From NCBI GenBank assembly GCA_900618795.1, contig UYJD01000018.1:233537-297536 (forward strand): 64,000 nt of DNA, written 5' to 3'. The translations under genes were made by a program, and so were the position numbers. The DNA comes from Cyanodermella asteris (Eukaryota; Ascomycota; Lecanoromycetes; Ostropales; Stictidaceae). Below are positions 21,303-31,956 of the stretch, in pieces (within the stretch, counting starts at the first letter, position 1; each line of letters starts with the position of its first letter). The notes beneath the pieces are model-generated. The model made no database searches, was not told where the DNA came from, and worked only from the letters and a program-made list of their open reading frames with translations.

Positions 21303-24300
21303 ATGCGTTCTGCCGTGCCTCGAGCGCTGCTGCGCTGCGGTGGCAAGCGGAATCTTATCGCTGTGCCGCGTCGGCCTGCACTCCGACCACTTTCGAGATG
21401 CTTGCACACCACTCCCAAGGACAGCTTCTACGGCGGTGACCCTGGTCTGAAACGGGGGCAGGATGCAAACTCGTCTCTGGACGTCTTTGCCCCTCTCGAC
21501 ACCTTTGCCAGACGCCACATCGGTCCAGATGAGGACTCGACGGAGCAGATGCTCAAGGCCTTGGATCCGCCCACCAAATCCCTCGACGATTTCGTGAAAG
21601 AGGTCCTCCCCGCCGATATTCTGACTTCGAAAGACTTGCACATTGACGAGCCACTTCCAGGTTCGGACGGCTCGGCGGGCTTGTCCGAGTTCCAGCTACT
21701 TCTCCGATTGAAAGAGATTGCAAAGCAGAACAAGGTGCTGCGGAGTTACATTGGTTGCGGATATGCTGGTACGAGAGTACCGGAGGTTATCAAGCGAAAT
21801 GTCTTGGAGAACCCGGCCTGGTACACCAGCTACACGCCCTACCAGCCCGAAATCAGTCAAGGCCGTCTCGAGTCACTGCTCAACTTTCAGACTATGGTCT
21901 CAGATCTGACGGGCTTGGAAATATCAAACTCGTCCCTCCTCGATGAGCCAACTGCAGCTGCCGAGGCAATGACGGTGGCCGTGAACAGCCTGCCCATGAA
22001 GCGTCAGAAGCGAGAGAACAAGACTTTTGTCGTCTCGAACCTCTGCCATCCACAGACCAGCGCCGTCCTCAGATCAAGAGCCGAAGGTTTTGGCATCAAT
22101 ATCAAGGTCATTGATGTGATGGCGACCGGGGCCAAACAAGAGATCGAGAACCTGGGCGAAGATTTGGTTGGTGTTCTGGTACAATACCCCGACACTGAAG
22201 GTGGAGTTGAGGACTTTGCAAGCCTGGCCGATCTTGTTCATGCCAACGGTGGTACTTTCTGCGTTGCTACAGACTTGCTGGCCCTCACTATGCTAAAGCC
22301 GCCTGGAGAGTTTGGTGCTGACATTGCATTCGGCAACGCCCAGCGATTCGGAGTCCCTATGGGATTCGGCGGTCCACACGCGGCATTCTTCGCCTGCAGT
22401 GAAAAGTACAAGAGAAAGATCCCGGGACGTTTGGTTGGAGTGTCCAAAGATCGACTTGACGAGCCCGCTATTCGACTGGCTCTCCAGACTCGTGAGCAGC
22501 ACATTCGCCGAGATAAGGCAACCAGCAACATTTGCACAGCACAAGCCCTGCTCGCAAATATGAGCGCCATGTATGCAATCTATCACGGACCGGAAGGACT
22601 ACGTGCGATCGCTAAGCGAGCAAATGCTGCAGCACTTGTGCTCGAACAGGGTGTGAGGACGCTCGGTTTCACCACCAGTGACCGAGGAAAGGGCAAGGAT
22701 AAGCGGGTCCTCTTTGACACCATCTCCGTCAAGCTGCCCATCGGCAAGGCTCAAGAACTCGCAGATTGGGCAGCCGAGAACAAGGGCATCAATATTCGTG
22801 TCATCACAGCCAGCAAGGTTGGCGTTACAGTTGATGAAACGGTCGACGCGCTTGACCTGGAGGACATTCTCAGCGTCTTTGCCCAGTTCTCTGCCAACAA
22901 AACGCCTCCGTCTTTACAAGAGCTCACTCGGACTCTCGACCTACAAAGCATCGATTCCGTGAAGACTCCCGAACATCTCGAGCGCACGTCACCGTTCCTC
23001 ACACATCCAGTTTACAACACGCATCACTCTGAAACCGAGCTCCTTCGCTACATCCACCACCTTCAGTCCAAAGACCTGTCTCTCGTCCATTCTATGATTC
23101 CTCTCGGCTCCTGCACCATGAAGCTTAATGCTACGACCGAGATGGTACCTGTTTCGTGGCCCGAGTTCTCCAACCTCCATCCGTTCGTGCCTCCAGAGCA
23201 GGCGAAGGGCTATAAGATCTTGACCACAGAGTTGGAGAATGATCTCGCAACCATCACTGGCTTCGATGCAGTTTCGTTACAGCCAAACTCAGGAGCTCAA
23301 GGCGAGTTTGCGGGTTTGCGTTTGATCCGGAAGTATTTGGAGCAGCAACCGGGAAAGAAGCGCGACATCTGCTTTGTCCTGAAATCAGCACACGGTACCA
23401 ACGCAGCAAGCGCTGCCATGGCCGGCATGAGGGTCGTCGAAATTGGATGTGACAAGAAGACGGGAGATCTTGACTTCGAGGACCTTAAGAAGAAGTGCGA
23501 AAAGTTCAGCGAAGAGCTTGCTGCCATCATGATTACTTATCCCTCAACCTACGGTGTCTTTGAGCCGAAAGTCAAGGCCGTCTGCGATCTCATTCATCAA
23601 CACGGCGGTCAGGTCTACATGGATGGTGCCAACATGAACGCCCAGATCGGTCTTTGCTCCCCTGGCGAGATTGGTGCCGATGTGTGCCATCTCAACTTGC
23701 ACAAGACATTTTGCATTCCCCATGGTGGTGGAGGACCAGGTGTTGGACCCATCGGCGTCAAGTCACACTTGGCACCGCTCCTCCCTGGCCATCCTATCAT
23801 TCCAACAGGCGGCGAAAATGCCACATACCCCATCTCTGGAGCACCGTGGGGTAGCGCTTCGATTCTGCCCATCAGCTGGGCATACATCAAGATGATGGGC
23901 GGCAGAGGTCTCACCCATGCCACGAAGATCACAATCTTGAACACCAACTATATGCTTGCCAAACTCAAGCCACATTTCCCCATTCTTTACACCAACGAGA
24001 ACGGCCGATGCGCACACGAGTTCATCATCGACATTCGAGGATTCCACCATGCGGGTATCGAGGCGATCGACGTCGCGAAACGTCTTCAGGACTATGGTTT
24101 CCATGCACCGACTATGAGTTGGCCGGAGCCGAACACACTCATGATCGAGCCTACCGAGAGTGAGAGCAAAGAAGAATTGGATCGGTTCTGTGAGGCTTTG
24201 ATCTCCATCAGAGCGGAGATCAAAGAGGTTGAAGATGGCAAGCAACCCAAGGAAGGAAATGTGCTGAAGATGGCACCGCACAGCTTGAAGGACCTCATGC

Positions 24301-24522
24301 GGGACGAGTGGGATCGTCCGTATAGCAGGCAAACAGCTGCTTACCCCCTGCCGTGGCTGAGGGAGAAGAAGTTCTGGCCCAGCGTCACCAGACTTGACGA
24401 CAGTAAGTTCAGACCCACTTTTCGTCACTGGAACATCTGCTAATGAGTACATAGAATATGGCGACCAGAACCTCTTCTGCACCTGCAGCCCCGTGGAAAC
24501 GCTCAACATTGACGAGGTATAG
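21303..24522 (+). CDS. GCV2: Glycine dehydrogenase (decarboxylating), P protein, mitochondrial
   Basis: Exon 1 21303-24402 and exon 2 24455-24522 (52-nt intron GTAAGT...CATAG) give about 1055 residues, normal for the family. The P protein of the glycine cleavage system decarboxylates glycine with PLP and passes the methylamine to lipoylated H protein in the mitochondrial matrix. An Arg-rich, acid-poor presequence (RSAVPRALLRCGGKRNL...) fits import. The PLP-binding lysine lies in HLNLHKTFCIPHGGGGPG near residue 801. The N-terminal half begins with the RRHIGP motif, and the C-terminal exon supplies YGDQNLFCTCSPVE. ATG 21303 has a good CCACC context; an in-frame ATG at 21276 is possible. Confidence 0.97.
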
Positions 24523-24941
24523 AATAGATTTGTGGAACCCAGGTTCCTATTCGGTTGACGACAAAACTGCATCTCACACCGGCGTTCGGAAGATTGGAAG
24601 CCAGGGCTATGGCTAGGAAGCCTTCACTTGTGGGCAAGCATTCAACAAGCTGCCGGGCATGAGTTGGGCAACTGCTTCTTTTAGCACGGCGTTTGCGTCT
24701 TTTCAACACTTCGAAGATACCCTATAAACCACTAGCAGAGGTCGCCTCATCGGCTAGGCAAAATCTTGCATCAACGGCGTTATTCTATCTAGATAGTTAG
24801 GGAATGGGTGGAATGGTGAAATGGTGGAATCACAACGAAAACTGCATTCTGCTGCTAAATGGGACTAACTGCATTGAACTCTTCCAACCGTGAGATTGAG
24901 CTGGCTCAACATCATCGACATCATTCGTCTTCGTCTTAGTC
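24523..24941. other. Convergent 3' regions
   Basis: Lies between the stops of GCV2 and the disordered-protein gene. No gene or notable repeat is seen. Confidence 0.5.
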
Positions 24942-26483
24942 TTAGTCTTCGTCGTCACTGTTGTGGCCATAAGGATGTTGTTGCTCATTGTCGCTGCCAT
25001 AGCCACCCTGTTCATGGTTGTAGCCTTGGTGCACTTCGTTCTCATTGTCTCCATCGTTACTGTTGTGGCTATAAGGATGTTGTTGCTCATTGTCGCTGCC
25101 ATAGCCACCCTGTTCATGATTGTAGCCTTGGTGCACTTCGTTATCATTGTCTCCATCGTCATGGTTAGATTGACCTTCATAGCCGTGTCCACCGTCCTCA
25201 TCGCCGCCTTCGTCATGCGCGGTTCCATCTCCACCATCCCCTGCATCTCCACCATCTTCAGCTTCACCACCTTCATGCTGGTGATGCGCAGCATACCCTC
25301 CCCGATCCGCACCCCCAATCTCATCATCACCTCCCCCAAAGTCAGCTCCAGCATAGTCACCACCCTCGTACCCGTCTTGATAACCTCCATAGCCCCCATA
25401 CGTGTCGATTTCCGTGACGCCGCAGTCGTGCTCCCCGTAATCGACGGCCGTGCCGGTGTCCGTGTCGTCTCCGTACACGATGGTCTCGTTGATGACGGTG
25501 CAGTCGACCTGCTTGCTCTGAGGCTGCTGAGGCTGCTGAGGCTGGGGGTTCCCGTGGATGTCGTAGATTACGTTCACGGTCGTGTGCTCGACGGGACCGG
25601 GGCCGCGTGCGGTCGGTTGCGGGTTGCCGTGGATGTCGTAGGTCACGATCGTCACGTGGTCGGTGTAGCCGGCCGGGGCGTAGTTGACGTCGATGCCGCG
25701 TGTGGAGCCGCCGCCGGCGGGTTGTTGCGCGTTGTATACCTGATGCCGGGCAGTGGTGGCGTAAACCGCCGGAGACGTTTGGGGTACTCCGGGGATGTAT
25801 CCTCCGGTCAGACCCCGAGCAGTACCGGCGGCCGGAGCAGCGGCTTTCGCAGCAGCAGGTTTAGCAGGCTTCTTGCCCGCGTTGTCAAGCTTGCTGTCGA
25901 GTTTGTCGAGGGTATCGATGAGCTTGAGGGTCCCTTCGAAATTGTCTGCCAACTTGCTCATGAACGACTTCTCGACTGGCGGCGCTTGAGCTGCAGCCGG
26001 GGCGGCATGGCCGGGAGCCGGGCCGAAGGGATCAGGAGCGCTTCGCGTCGTGCTTGTGGTCGTATATGGAGGCGCTGCGGCTCTCGGGGTCGCGGCTGGT
26101 CCGGAAGCTGGCTTGACGGGAAGTCCTTTTGCCGCGACTGTAGACGGAGGAGCAGGTGCCTTAGGCGCTCCAGGCGCTCCGGGAGCTGTAGCAGGCTTCT
26201 TTGGTGGCAGAGCTTGGAACTTGAAGGTGCCATCGGCTTGTTTGAGTGGTTTCACTGGGATATCAATAATCTTGCCGTCAGGCGTCTTCACGGGCTTGAA
26301 GAGTAGGATGGCTTCGGTGCCATCAGGCTTGGTGATCTTCTTCTTCTTGACAGGCTCATCAAAAAGAGGAAGAGTCTTGGGCTTCGCTTGCCCTGGGGTG
26401 GCAGGTGTTGGAGCAGCTGTAGGCGCAGCTCTTGGCTGACTTGGAACCGGCCTGGTGGCGGTGTTTTGTGCAACGGTAGCCAT
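24942..26483 (-). CDS. Long intrinsically disordered Pro/Ala- and Gly/Asp/His-rich protein
   Basis: Single exon, 513 residues, no signal peptide or membrane segment. The N-terminal ~220 residues are Pro/Ala/Lys-rich, with PDG-centred motifs (KPDGTEAILLFKPVKTPDG, IIDIPVKPLKQADGTFKF) and a predicted helix (FMSKLADNFEGTLKLIDTLDKL). The middle carries two copies of YDIHGNPQP. The C-terminal ~150 residues are Gly, Asp, Glu, His and Tyr-rich, ending in two nearly identical 34-residue units (DGDNxNEVHQGYNHEQGGYG...). No enzyme domain was recognised. Composition resembles stress- or condensate-type disordered proteins, but that is inference. The start is the first ATG of the open frame. Confidence 0.7.
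   Translation of the reverse strand: MATVAQNTATRPVPSQPRAAPTAAPTPATPGQAKPKTLPLFDEPVKKKKITKPDGTEAILLFKPVKTPDGKIIDIPVKPLKQADGTFKFQALPPKKPATAPGAPGAPKAPAPPSTVAAKGLPVKPASGPAATPRAAAPPYTTTSTTRSAPDPFGPAPGHAAPAAAQAPPVEKSFMSKLADNFEGTLKLIDTLDKLDSKLDNAGKKPAKPAAAKAAAPAAGTARGLTGGYIPGVPQTSPAVYATTARHQVYNAQQPAGGGSTRGIDVNYAPAGYTDHVTIVTYDIHGNPQPTARGPGPVEHTTVNVIYDIHGNPQPQQPQQPQSKQVDCTVINETIVYGDDTDTGTAVDYGEHDCGVTEIDTYGGYGGYQDGYEGGDYAGADFGGGDDEIGGADRGGYAAHHQHEGGEAEDGGDAGDGGDGTAHDEGGDEDGGHGYEGQSNHDDGDNDNEVHQGYNHEQGGYGSDNEQQHPYSHNSNDGDNENEVHQGYNHEQGGYGSDNEQQHPYGHNSDDED
24954..25157 (-). repeat. Two 102-bp tandem units in coding sequence
   Basis: Units at 25056-25157 and 24954-25055 on the minus strand differ by only a few bases and keep frame (34 codons each). 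This points to a recent in-frame duplication within the disordered-protein gene. Confidence 0.9.
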
Positions 26484-28210
26484 ATGGTCTAGTCAGCGGT
26501 GTCTGGATAGACAGGCTTATTCGAGAAACTAGTGCTGCCGAGCGAACAACGACTCGTCTCAGACGAGACAGCTTCGGGTTCTTATACATCAGCGTACTCG
26601 AGGCTCCAACAAGGTGGCGACAAGGCTGAAAGCTGAACTATTTCCATAACACCAGATCCGCCTGAGCTATCTCTCAAAGCGGTCTAAAAACCTTAAGCGC
26701 AGGTCTCGAGGTTACTCGAGATGGTCTCGTGAGGTGAGCAAAGTGAATATCTCATTAATGGGGCACGAGGCTGAAGAGGTCAGTAGTTTCTGGTTGGTCA
26801 ACGTGCCTGTCAGTCGGTTGAAGATCTGACCGAGTTACGGCGGTGGTAGCTGAATGCAGAAAGTTTGTTTGAACATACACGAATTAACGAGTCCAGACGC
26901 GCGGCAGGCAAGTCCCATGTGACACATTTGTCAAGGATGGAATTGACAAGCTAATGCAGAGTAGCGTGCTATTGCAGCTGATGTGGACGGGGGCTGCAAG
27001 CAAGCACCATTTCGCCAGGCGAATGGTGGGCACATTTGCTGATACTTGGACGCAACAGGACAAACTTTGGACTCCATACAGCAAACCACTCACTCTTCGA
27101 GCTGGCAAAAACGACACGCAAGGCTCAAGGCACATCTGAACGTGGTGGTGTGTAAGATGTGATGGAGCGGCATACTGTGCGCAGAACTATCACATGCCAT
27201 AATTGTCGGAGCGGAATGACATCTTCAAGCAATGCCACATCGACAAGAGAAGCGAGACTTGGGCTGTCCCTCGTGTAATGGGTTTACAACGAGTCTCCGG
27301 GTTTGGGAGTGACTATGAAAGTTAACAGACAGAGAAAAGAGAGTTGATGTTGTGTCTGAAATATGCTGACTCAGCAGCTCCAAACATGTAGGCTAGATCA
27401 CTTGACGCACAAGGCTGAAAACCTGATGAACAGAATAAGTCTTTTTCCTTGTTGCAATGTCTCCAGCTTCCTTTTCAGGTCTGGCTGAACCTACGTGAAC
27501 GATGTCATTGCCTGCTCGCAGAACATGGGCCCGTGCTTGTCTCCTTCACGATTGCTGGTACAGGGCTGATGAAACAAAATCCGTTAGTGTGCTTGTCAGA
27601 CTCGCAAATCCTTCATCACCAGGGGTAACGGGTGGCGGTGATGCTTCCATTGGCTAGAGATGCCTGCGCCAAACACCAGATATAGTCCTGGCAGCGCACT
27701 CTCTTTGACTAAACCCTGCAAGTCTCCTGCTGTCTGCCAGAGGCCTAGCAGAGATTTGTTCTTCTGTCACATCATATCCAATCTAAGCCGGCGCCCAGGC
27801 TGTCGAAAAAACTGGATATGTAGCCAATGCAGCTGACATTTGCCGGTCTGATCAGGTTTGCCGACTGTCCAACTCTGAAATCCATCATTCCAGGTTTCAA
27901 TTCAAATCCTTCCTTGATAGGAGATCTTGGCATGGAAGTCTTGCTACGGTGAAGCTCACGCACCGATCAATCACGTTGCGATACCGTTGAACCAACGTTC
28001 CCAGGCTCCAGTAAGATGAGCCCAGACACCATGTCAGAGCCGCAGAGCTGAACACGGCCAAAAGTCTACCATTGCTCATGTCGCATGGCAATCCGCTATT
28101 TCGGCATGTTCCCTTCGAGGATCATATATTCGACGGCCTGCCACTCTTCTATGTCTTATCTTGACTGGCTCTCTTTTTCGCTAAGCTTCTCCAAATTCCA
28201 AGGCATAATA
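26484..28210. other. 1.7 kb intergenic, no gene recognised
   Basis: Only short unconvincing open frames on both strands. The left end contains the promoter of the disordered-protein gene. The right end holds that of the first cysteine-rich membrane protein, with CATATATTC at about 28124-28132. Confidence 0.4.
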
Positions 28211-29159
28211 ATGGCAGGTCTGCATATTCGCTTGTTCGTCTTGTTTTTGTTTTCTTTCGTTGATCACTCTGCTGCGCAGAGTTGTTTTCGCCCAAATGGT
28301 ACGGATCGTAATGCCGGAAACAGCCCACCAAACGCATACAGGTCATGCGAGGGTCTGCAAAATCCGATAGGTGGCGGTAAACATAGCATGTGCTGCAATC
28401 TAGCAGCAGGAGACACATGCCAGTCAAATGGTCTCTGTCTCAACGGTGGCACTGGATTCTGGCGAGAGAGCTGCACAGACCTGACATGGCAGGATCCAGG
28501 TTGCTTGAAGCTATATGTCGACGGTCACGGTAAGAGAAGACCCTGTCTGCCCAGCTTGCAAATCTTCGCTGACTCTCGTCACAGGCGGACTCGATGTCAA
28601 TCTTCGTGCGTGTGAGGACGGGAGCTTCTGCGTCGGACGAGATAACATGACCTGCTGTCAAGGACAACAAGGATTCAAACTGAATGATGGGACGATCATG
28701 CCAGCCAGTGCCGCGTCAGCGACCAGCACATCTTTGCAGTCAGCATCAGCGACTGCAACACCTTCGTCCTCATCGACGCAGGGAACAGTGCAGACATCTA
28801 TTCCGACGGAAAGTTCAGCTGCTGAGGTAAAGAAACCTGACGAGGAATCGCAAAACGCAAATGGTGGATCGAACAACAACAACAATATTGGTGCAATTGT
28901 GGGAGGGATCGTTGCTGGAGTCGTGGTGTTAGTCGCTGGCGTGGCTTTGTCGCTGTTTCTCTTTTGGCGTCGACGTAAAACTAAGGCGGTGCCCACCAAA
29001 CACTATGAGCTGGACACAGGAACAGACAGCAGGACCAGTCTGTCAAAAGATCGGTGGCTCGAATCAGCACCGCCGTCAGTGCCGCGACTGTGTGAACTAC
29101 CGCAAGCTCGGCCACCGGCTCAGGAATTGGCACATTCCCCTCTGCGGTCTGTTCACTAG
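28211..29159 (+). CDS. Cysteine-rich single-pass membrane protein, paralogue A
   Basis: Exons 28211-28529 and 28585-29159 (55-nt intron) give about 297 residues. A signal peptide (about residues 1-22, ending HSAAQ) is followed by an ectodomain with 12 cysteines in the order C, C, CC, C, C, C, C, then C, C, CC after the intron. Motifs include PNGTDRN, HSMCC, NGLCL, WRESCTD and DGSFC. A Ser/Thr-rich stalk leads to one transmembrane helix (about 209-232, IGAIVGGIVAGVVVLVAGVA) with an RRRK stop-transfer and a cytosolic tail of about 65 residues. This is the layout of Mid2-like fungal surface proteins; the function is not known. The neighbour at 30262 is a paralogue with the intron in the same place and phase. 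Confidence 0.75.
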
Positions 29160-30261
29160 ACAGCTGTTATGCCACCGGAAATGCCATTAATATTCGTTCA
29201 TGCATCCTGACATCAAATACGGGTTGAGGATCGTTGTCTGCGAAGCTCTATCCCTGTGATGAGTCCTTTGGCATGGAAGAGCTGCGAATAGGTTCGACGG
29301 TCTTGCGGACATCCTGCATCACACTGCCAGTAGGAGATTAGATCACAATGGTTCGGTACCGAAGAGATGTGACGACTGATTGCATAGCGGAATAAGGTTC
29401 GCATCAGGCTGACTAATTTTGTGCACTGAGCTCAACCTGCGGTCCCAAGAATTGCCCGCGCAAAGCTATAACGACTGGTTTCACCAAACGCGAAGGTTCG
29501 TCAAATGCAGACAGGCGTGTATTCGATTCAGTGGTGATCCTACCAATGTGAGTCGTCAAAGCTAAGAATGTCACCATGGCCTGATCCGTGGCTCTGGCCT
29601 GCATGAGTCGCCGACGTTCTCCAGGCAGGCTTGCAGATGCCCATACTCAGCCTTTACTTAACTGCGGCTAGCTCAAATCCATCTTGTGAGGCTTAGAGGA
29701 GGTCCCATAGTGGAGGCTTGGAAGCGGCACTTCACGGCGCCAATTTGGGCTCGAGCGGCGTAGGGTCTAAATTTGAAACACTGCAACTTTCTGACCAAAG
29801 CCAGTTCAGCAGCACCCGAACAAAGCCACCACATCGGCCCGTCTGCCATCTGGATAGTCCGAATCCGAGAACCAGAACTTAAGTCTGCACAATCTGTTCA
29901 GTGGCAGCTCAACCAGCTTTGGCTGGCTAGCCGTCTTCACCATGTCCAATCGAACACCGCCACCCAACATTAAGGCTGTTCCCGGCCAGCGGCTATCTCT
30001 ACTCGAACGACTCATTACACCGTTGACTTGGTAAATACGGCTCAACCTGAGTGGTAAATCCACAAGATGAGACGTGAAGGCGGGCAGTTTCCTAATCTAA
30101 TGCCCCTAGATGCCATTCTAGACCTTTGGTCGACACGTTCCCTCGTGTGCCATGCGTCTATGCTTGTTCTTTTGTATATGCGCTTGAGCCTCCCCACCCC
30201 TGCTCCTAGTCCTGGATCTTGTCTTCTCCCCTTGTGATTATCCTCACCTCTCGAAAGCAAG
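29160..30261. other. Intergenic between paralogues A and B
   Basis: No gene is seen. It probably holds the 3' UTR of A and the promoter of B. No high-identity repeat that would mark a very recent duplication is visible. Confidence 0.45.
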
Positions 30262-31191
30262 ATGTTCTTCGCGTTCAAACCAGTTTTTTTACTGTTGTCA
30301 CTTTTCCTTTGCATCTCTCTCGCATCAGCTCAAGCATGTTACACTCCGGACGGAACAGACAGGAACACTTGCGATGGTGGTACAGATGTCGACTATGTAA
30401 GCTGCAACAAAACACTTCCAGGCGGGAGCGGGCACAGCATGTGTTGTAGAACAAGCAACCACTGCCAGGACAACGGGCTCTGTCTCGACGACGGCGGTAC
30501 ATACTGGCGCGAAAGCTGTACAGACAAGTCTTGGAAGGATCCCGCCTGCATACATTTGTATATCACAGACGGCTATGGTAAGTGCTCACAGAAATGCCAC
30601 GTTGAATGAATGGTTTCTGACTCCCATTCAGCGAATCCCGATAACCCGGATTACCCGATCAGTGAGGATGATATCACTCTTCGACACTGCGACGACGGTA
30701 GCTGGTGCTTGGGGGTAGGAAACCAGGAGTGCTGTGTTCTCAAGCAAGGCTATTTTCTCGGCGACAACCGTGTCGTCACCCCGGCGATATCGATGAGCTC
30801 TTCGGTCACTTCGTCACAAATCGCCACCCCATCTTCTACATCGGCTTCTGCATCAACTTCTGCATCGTCTACCTCATCTGTCGCGAATACCCCTACGCCC
30901 TCTGTTTCAGAAACATCATCATCGAGCTCTCCATCCCCTCCCAAAAACACCACAGCAATCATCGTTGGGGCGGTTGTCGGTGGCGTGGTCTTGACAGCGC
31001 TCGTCGCGTTGATTCTGTGGCGCCGACAGAGATTGAAGCGCCTCGGCAAGGTCTCTGTGCTGACTCGAGGAGATAACAAAGGTTTGCTGCCTTATCACGA
31101 AGCGCCAGACTCCCACGTCAGATATGAGATGCCGCCGCAGGGCAAGCCAGCTGAATTGGAAGCTCGGATTTCAGAGCTCCCAGGACATTGA
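30262..31191 (+). CDS. Cysteine-rich single-pass membrane protein, paralogue B
   Basis: Exons 30262-30577 and 30632-31191 (54-nt intron, same codon position and phase as in A) give about 291 residues. A signal peptide (ending LASAQ) precedes an ectodomain with the same cysteine order plus one extra Cys (DRNTC), and the motifs PDGTDRN, HSMCC, NGLCL, WRESCTD and DGSWC. A long Ser/Thr stalk leads to one transmembrane helix (about 214-236, AIIVGAVVGGVVLTALVALIL) and a basic tail. Identity to A is moderate in the ectodomain and low elsewhere, so the duplication is old. A role as surface sensor or wall-linked protein is plausible from the layout only. Confidence 0.75.
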
Positions 31192-31956
31192 AGAGATTTC
31201 CGCTATCTGGTCACGTCAACTCATGAATGATTTTGCAACAACCGCATATATTTCCGAATGCCTGTCGTAGTAAGAAAAGCGATACCCGTCAGAGAGAAAT
31301 CGAGTGCAGCATCGCAACAGGAACACCAGCATCAGCATCAGCATCAGCAACAAATCTACTTGGCAGTCACAGCACACGACCGTGAATTTCAGATTCCCGG
31401 CATGCGATCAGCAAAGCGCGACATTGACCACCGTTCGGAGCATGCATGAAACCAGCGGACACGCAAGCTGAAACGCATTGAGTCTCGATACCGCACCCGC
31501 CACTGTGGCACAGCAACACACACGCGATCTCGCCTCCCAGCAACAAGTCCAGCTCTACGCGAGGCCACACATCGCTTTCATCGACGTCACACCCAAAAAC
31601 CTTCTCGATGAAAACTCCATGCGCGATTGTACAGGGGTGGATATACCATGTCTTATACAGCCCTGTCTTGCGAGTACGGGACTCAAAAGCGTCGTAGTGA
31701 AAAGGGTTTAGGACTCCTGCAGGGAGGCTTACTTCGGTGCTACTGTTTTGACGCAAAGCGATATACGTACTGTTTGAGGGGCTCGAAACGTCAGTAATCC
31801 GAGGGTGATGGATGATTATCACTGCTCTTGCTGTATGCAGCCTGCCTTCTCCTGTTAATTTGATCTTCCACATTCATCACAAGGACATGTATTTCATTTC
31901 ATTTCCTTTCTTTCAATTGCTTAATCCATCGACATTACCACACGTTGAATCTTGCT
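31192..31956. other. Intergenic
   Basis: No gene is seen. A CAGCAT/CAGCAA hexamer-like run lies at about 31325-31352. The right end is AT-rich leader (TTTCATTTCATTTCC) before the next start. Confidence 0.45.

Noticed and set aside
24963-26306. 447-residue plus-strand frame rich in Val/Ile
   Set aside because: Antisense shadow of the disordered-protein gene; its hydrophobicity follows from Asp/Gly/His codons read in reverse.
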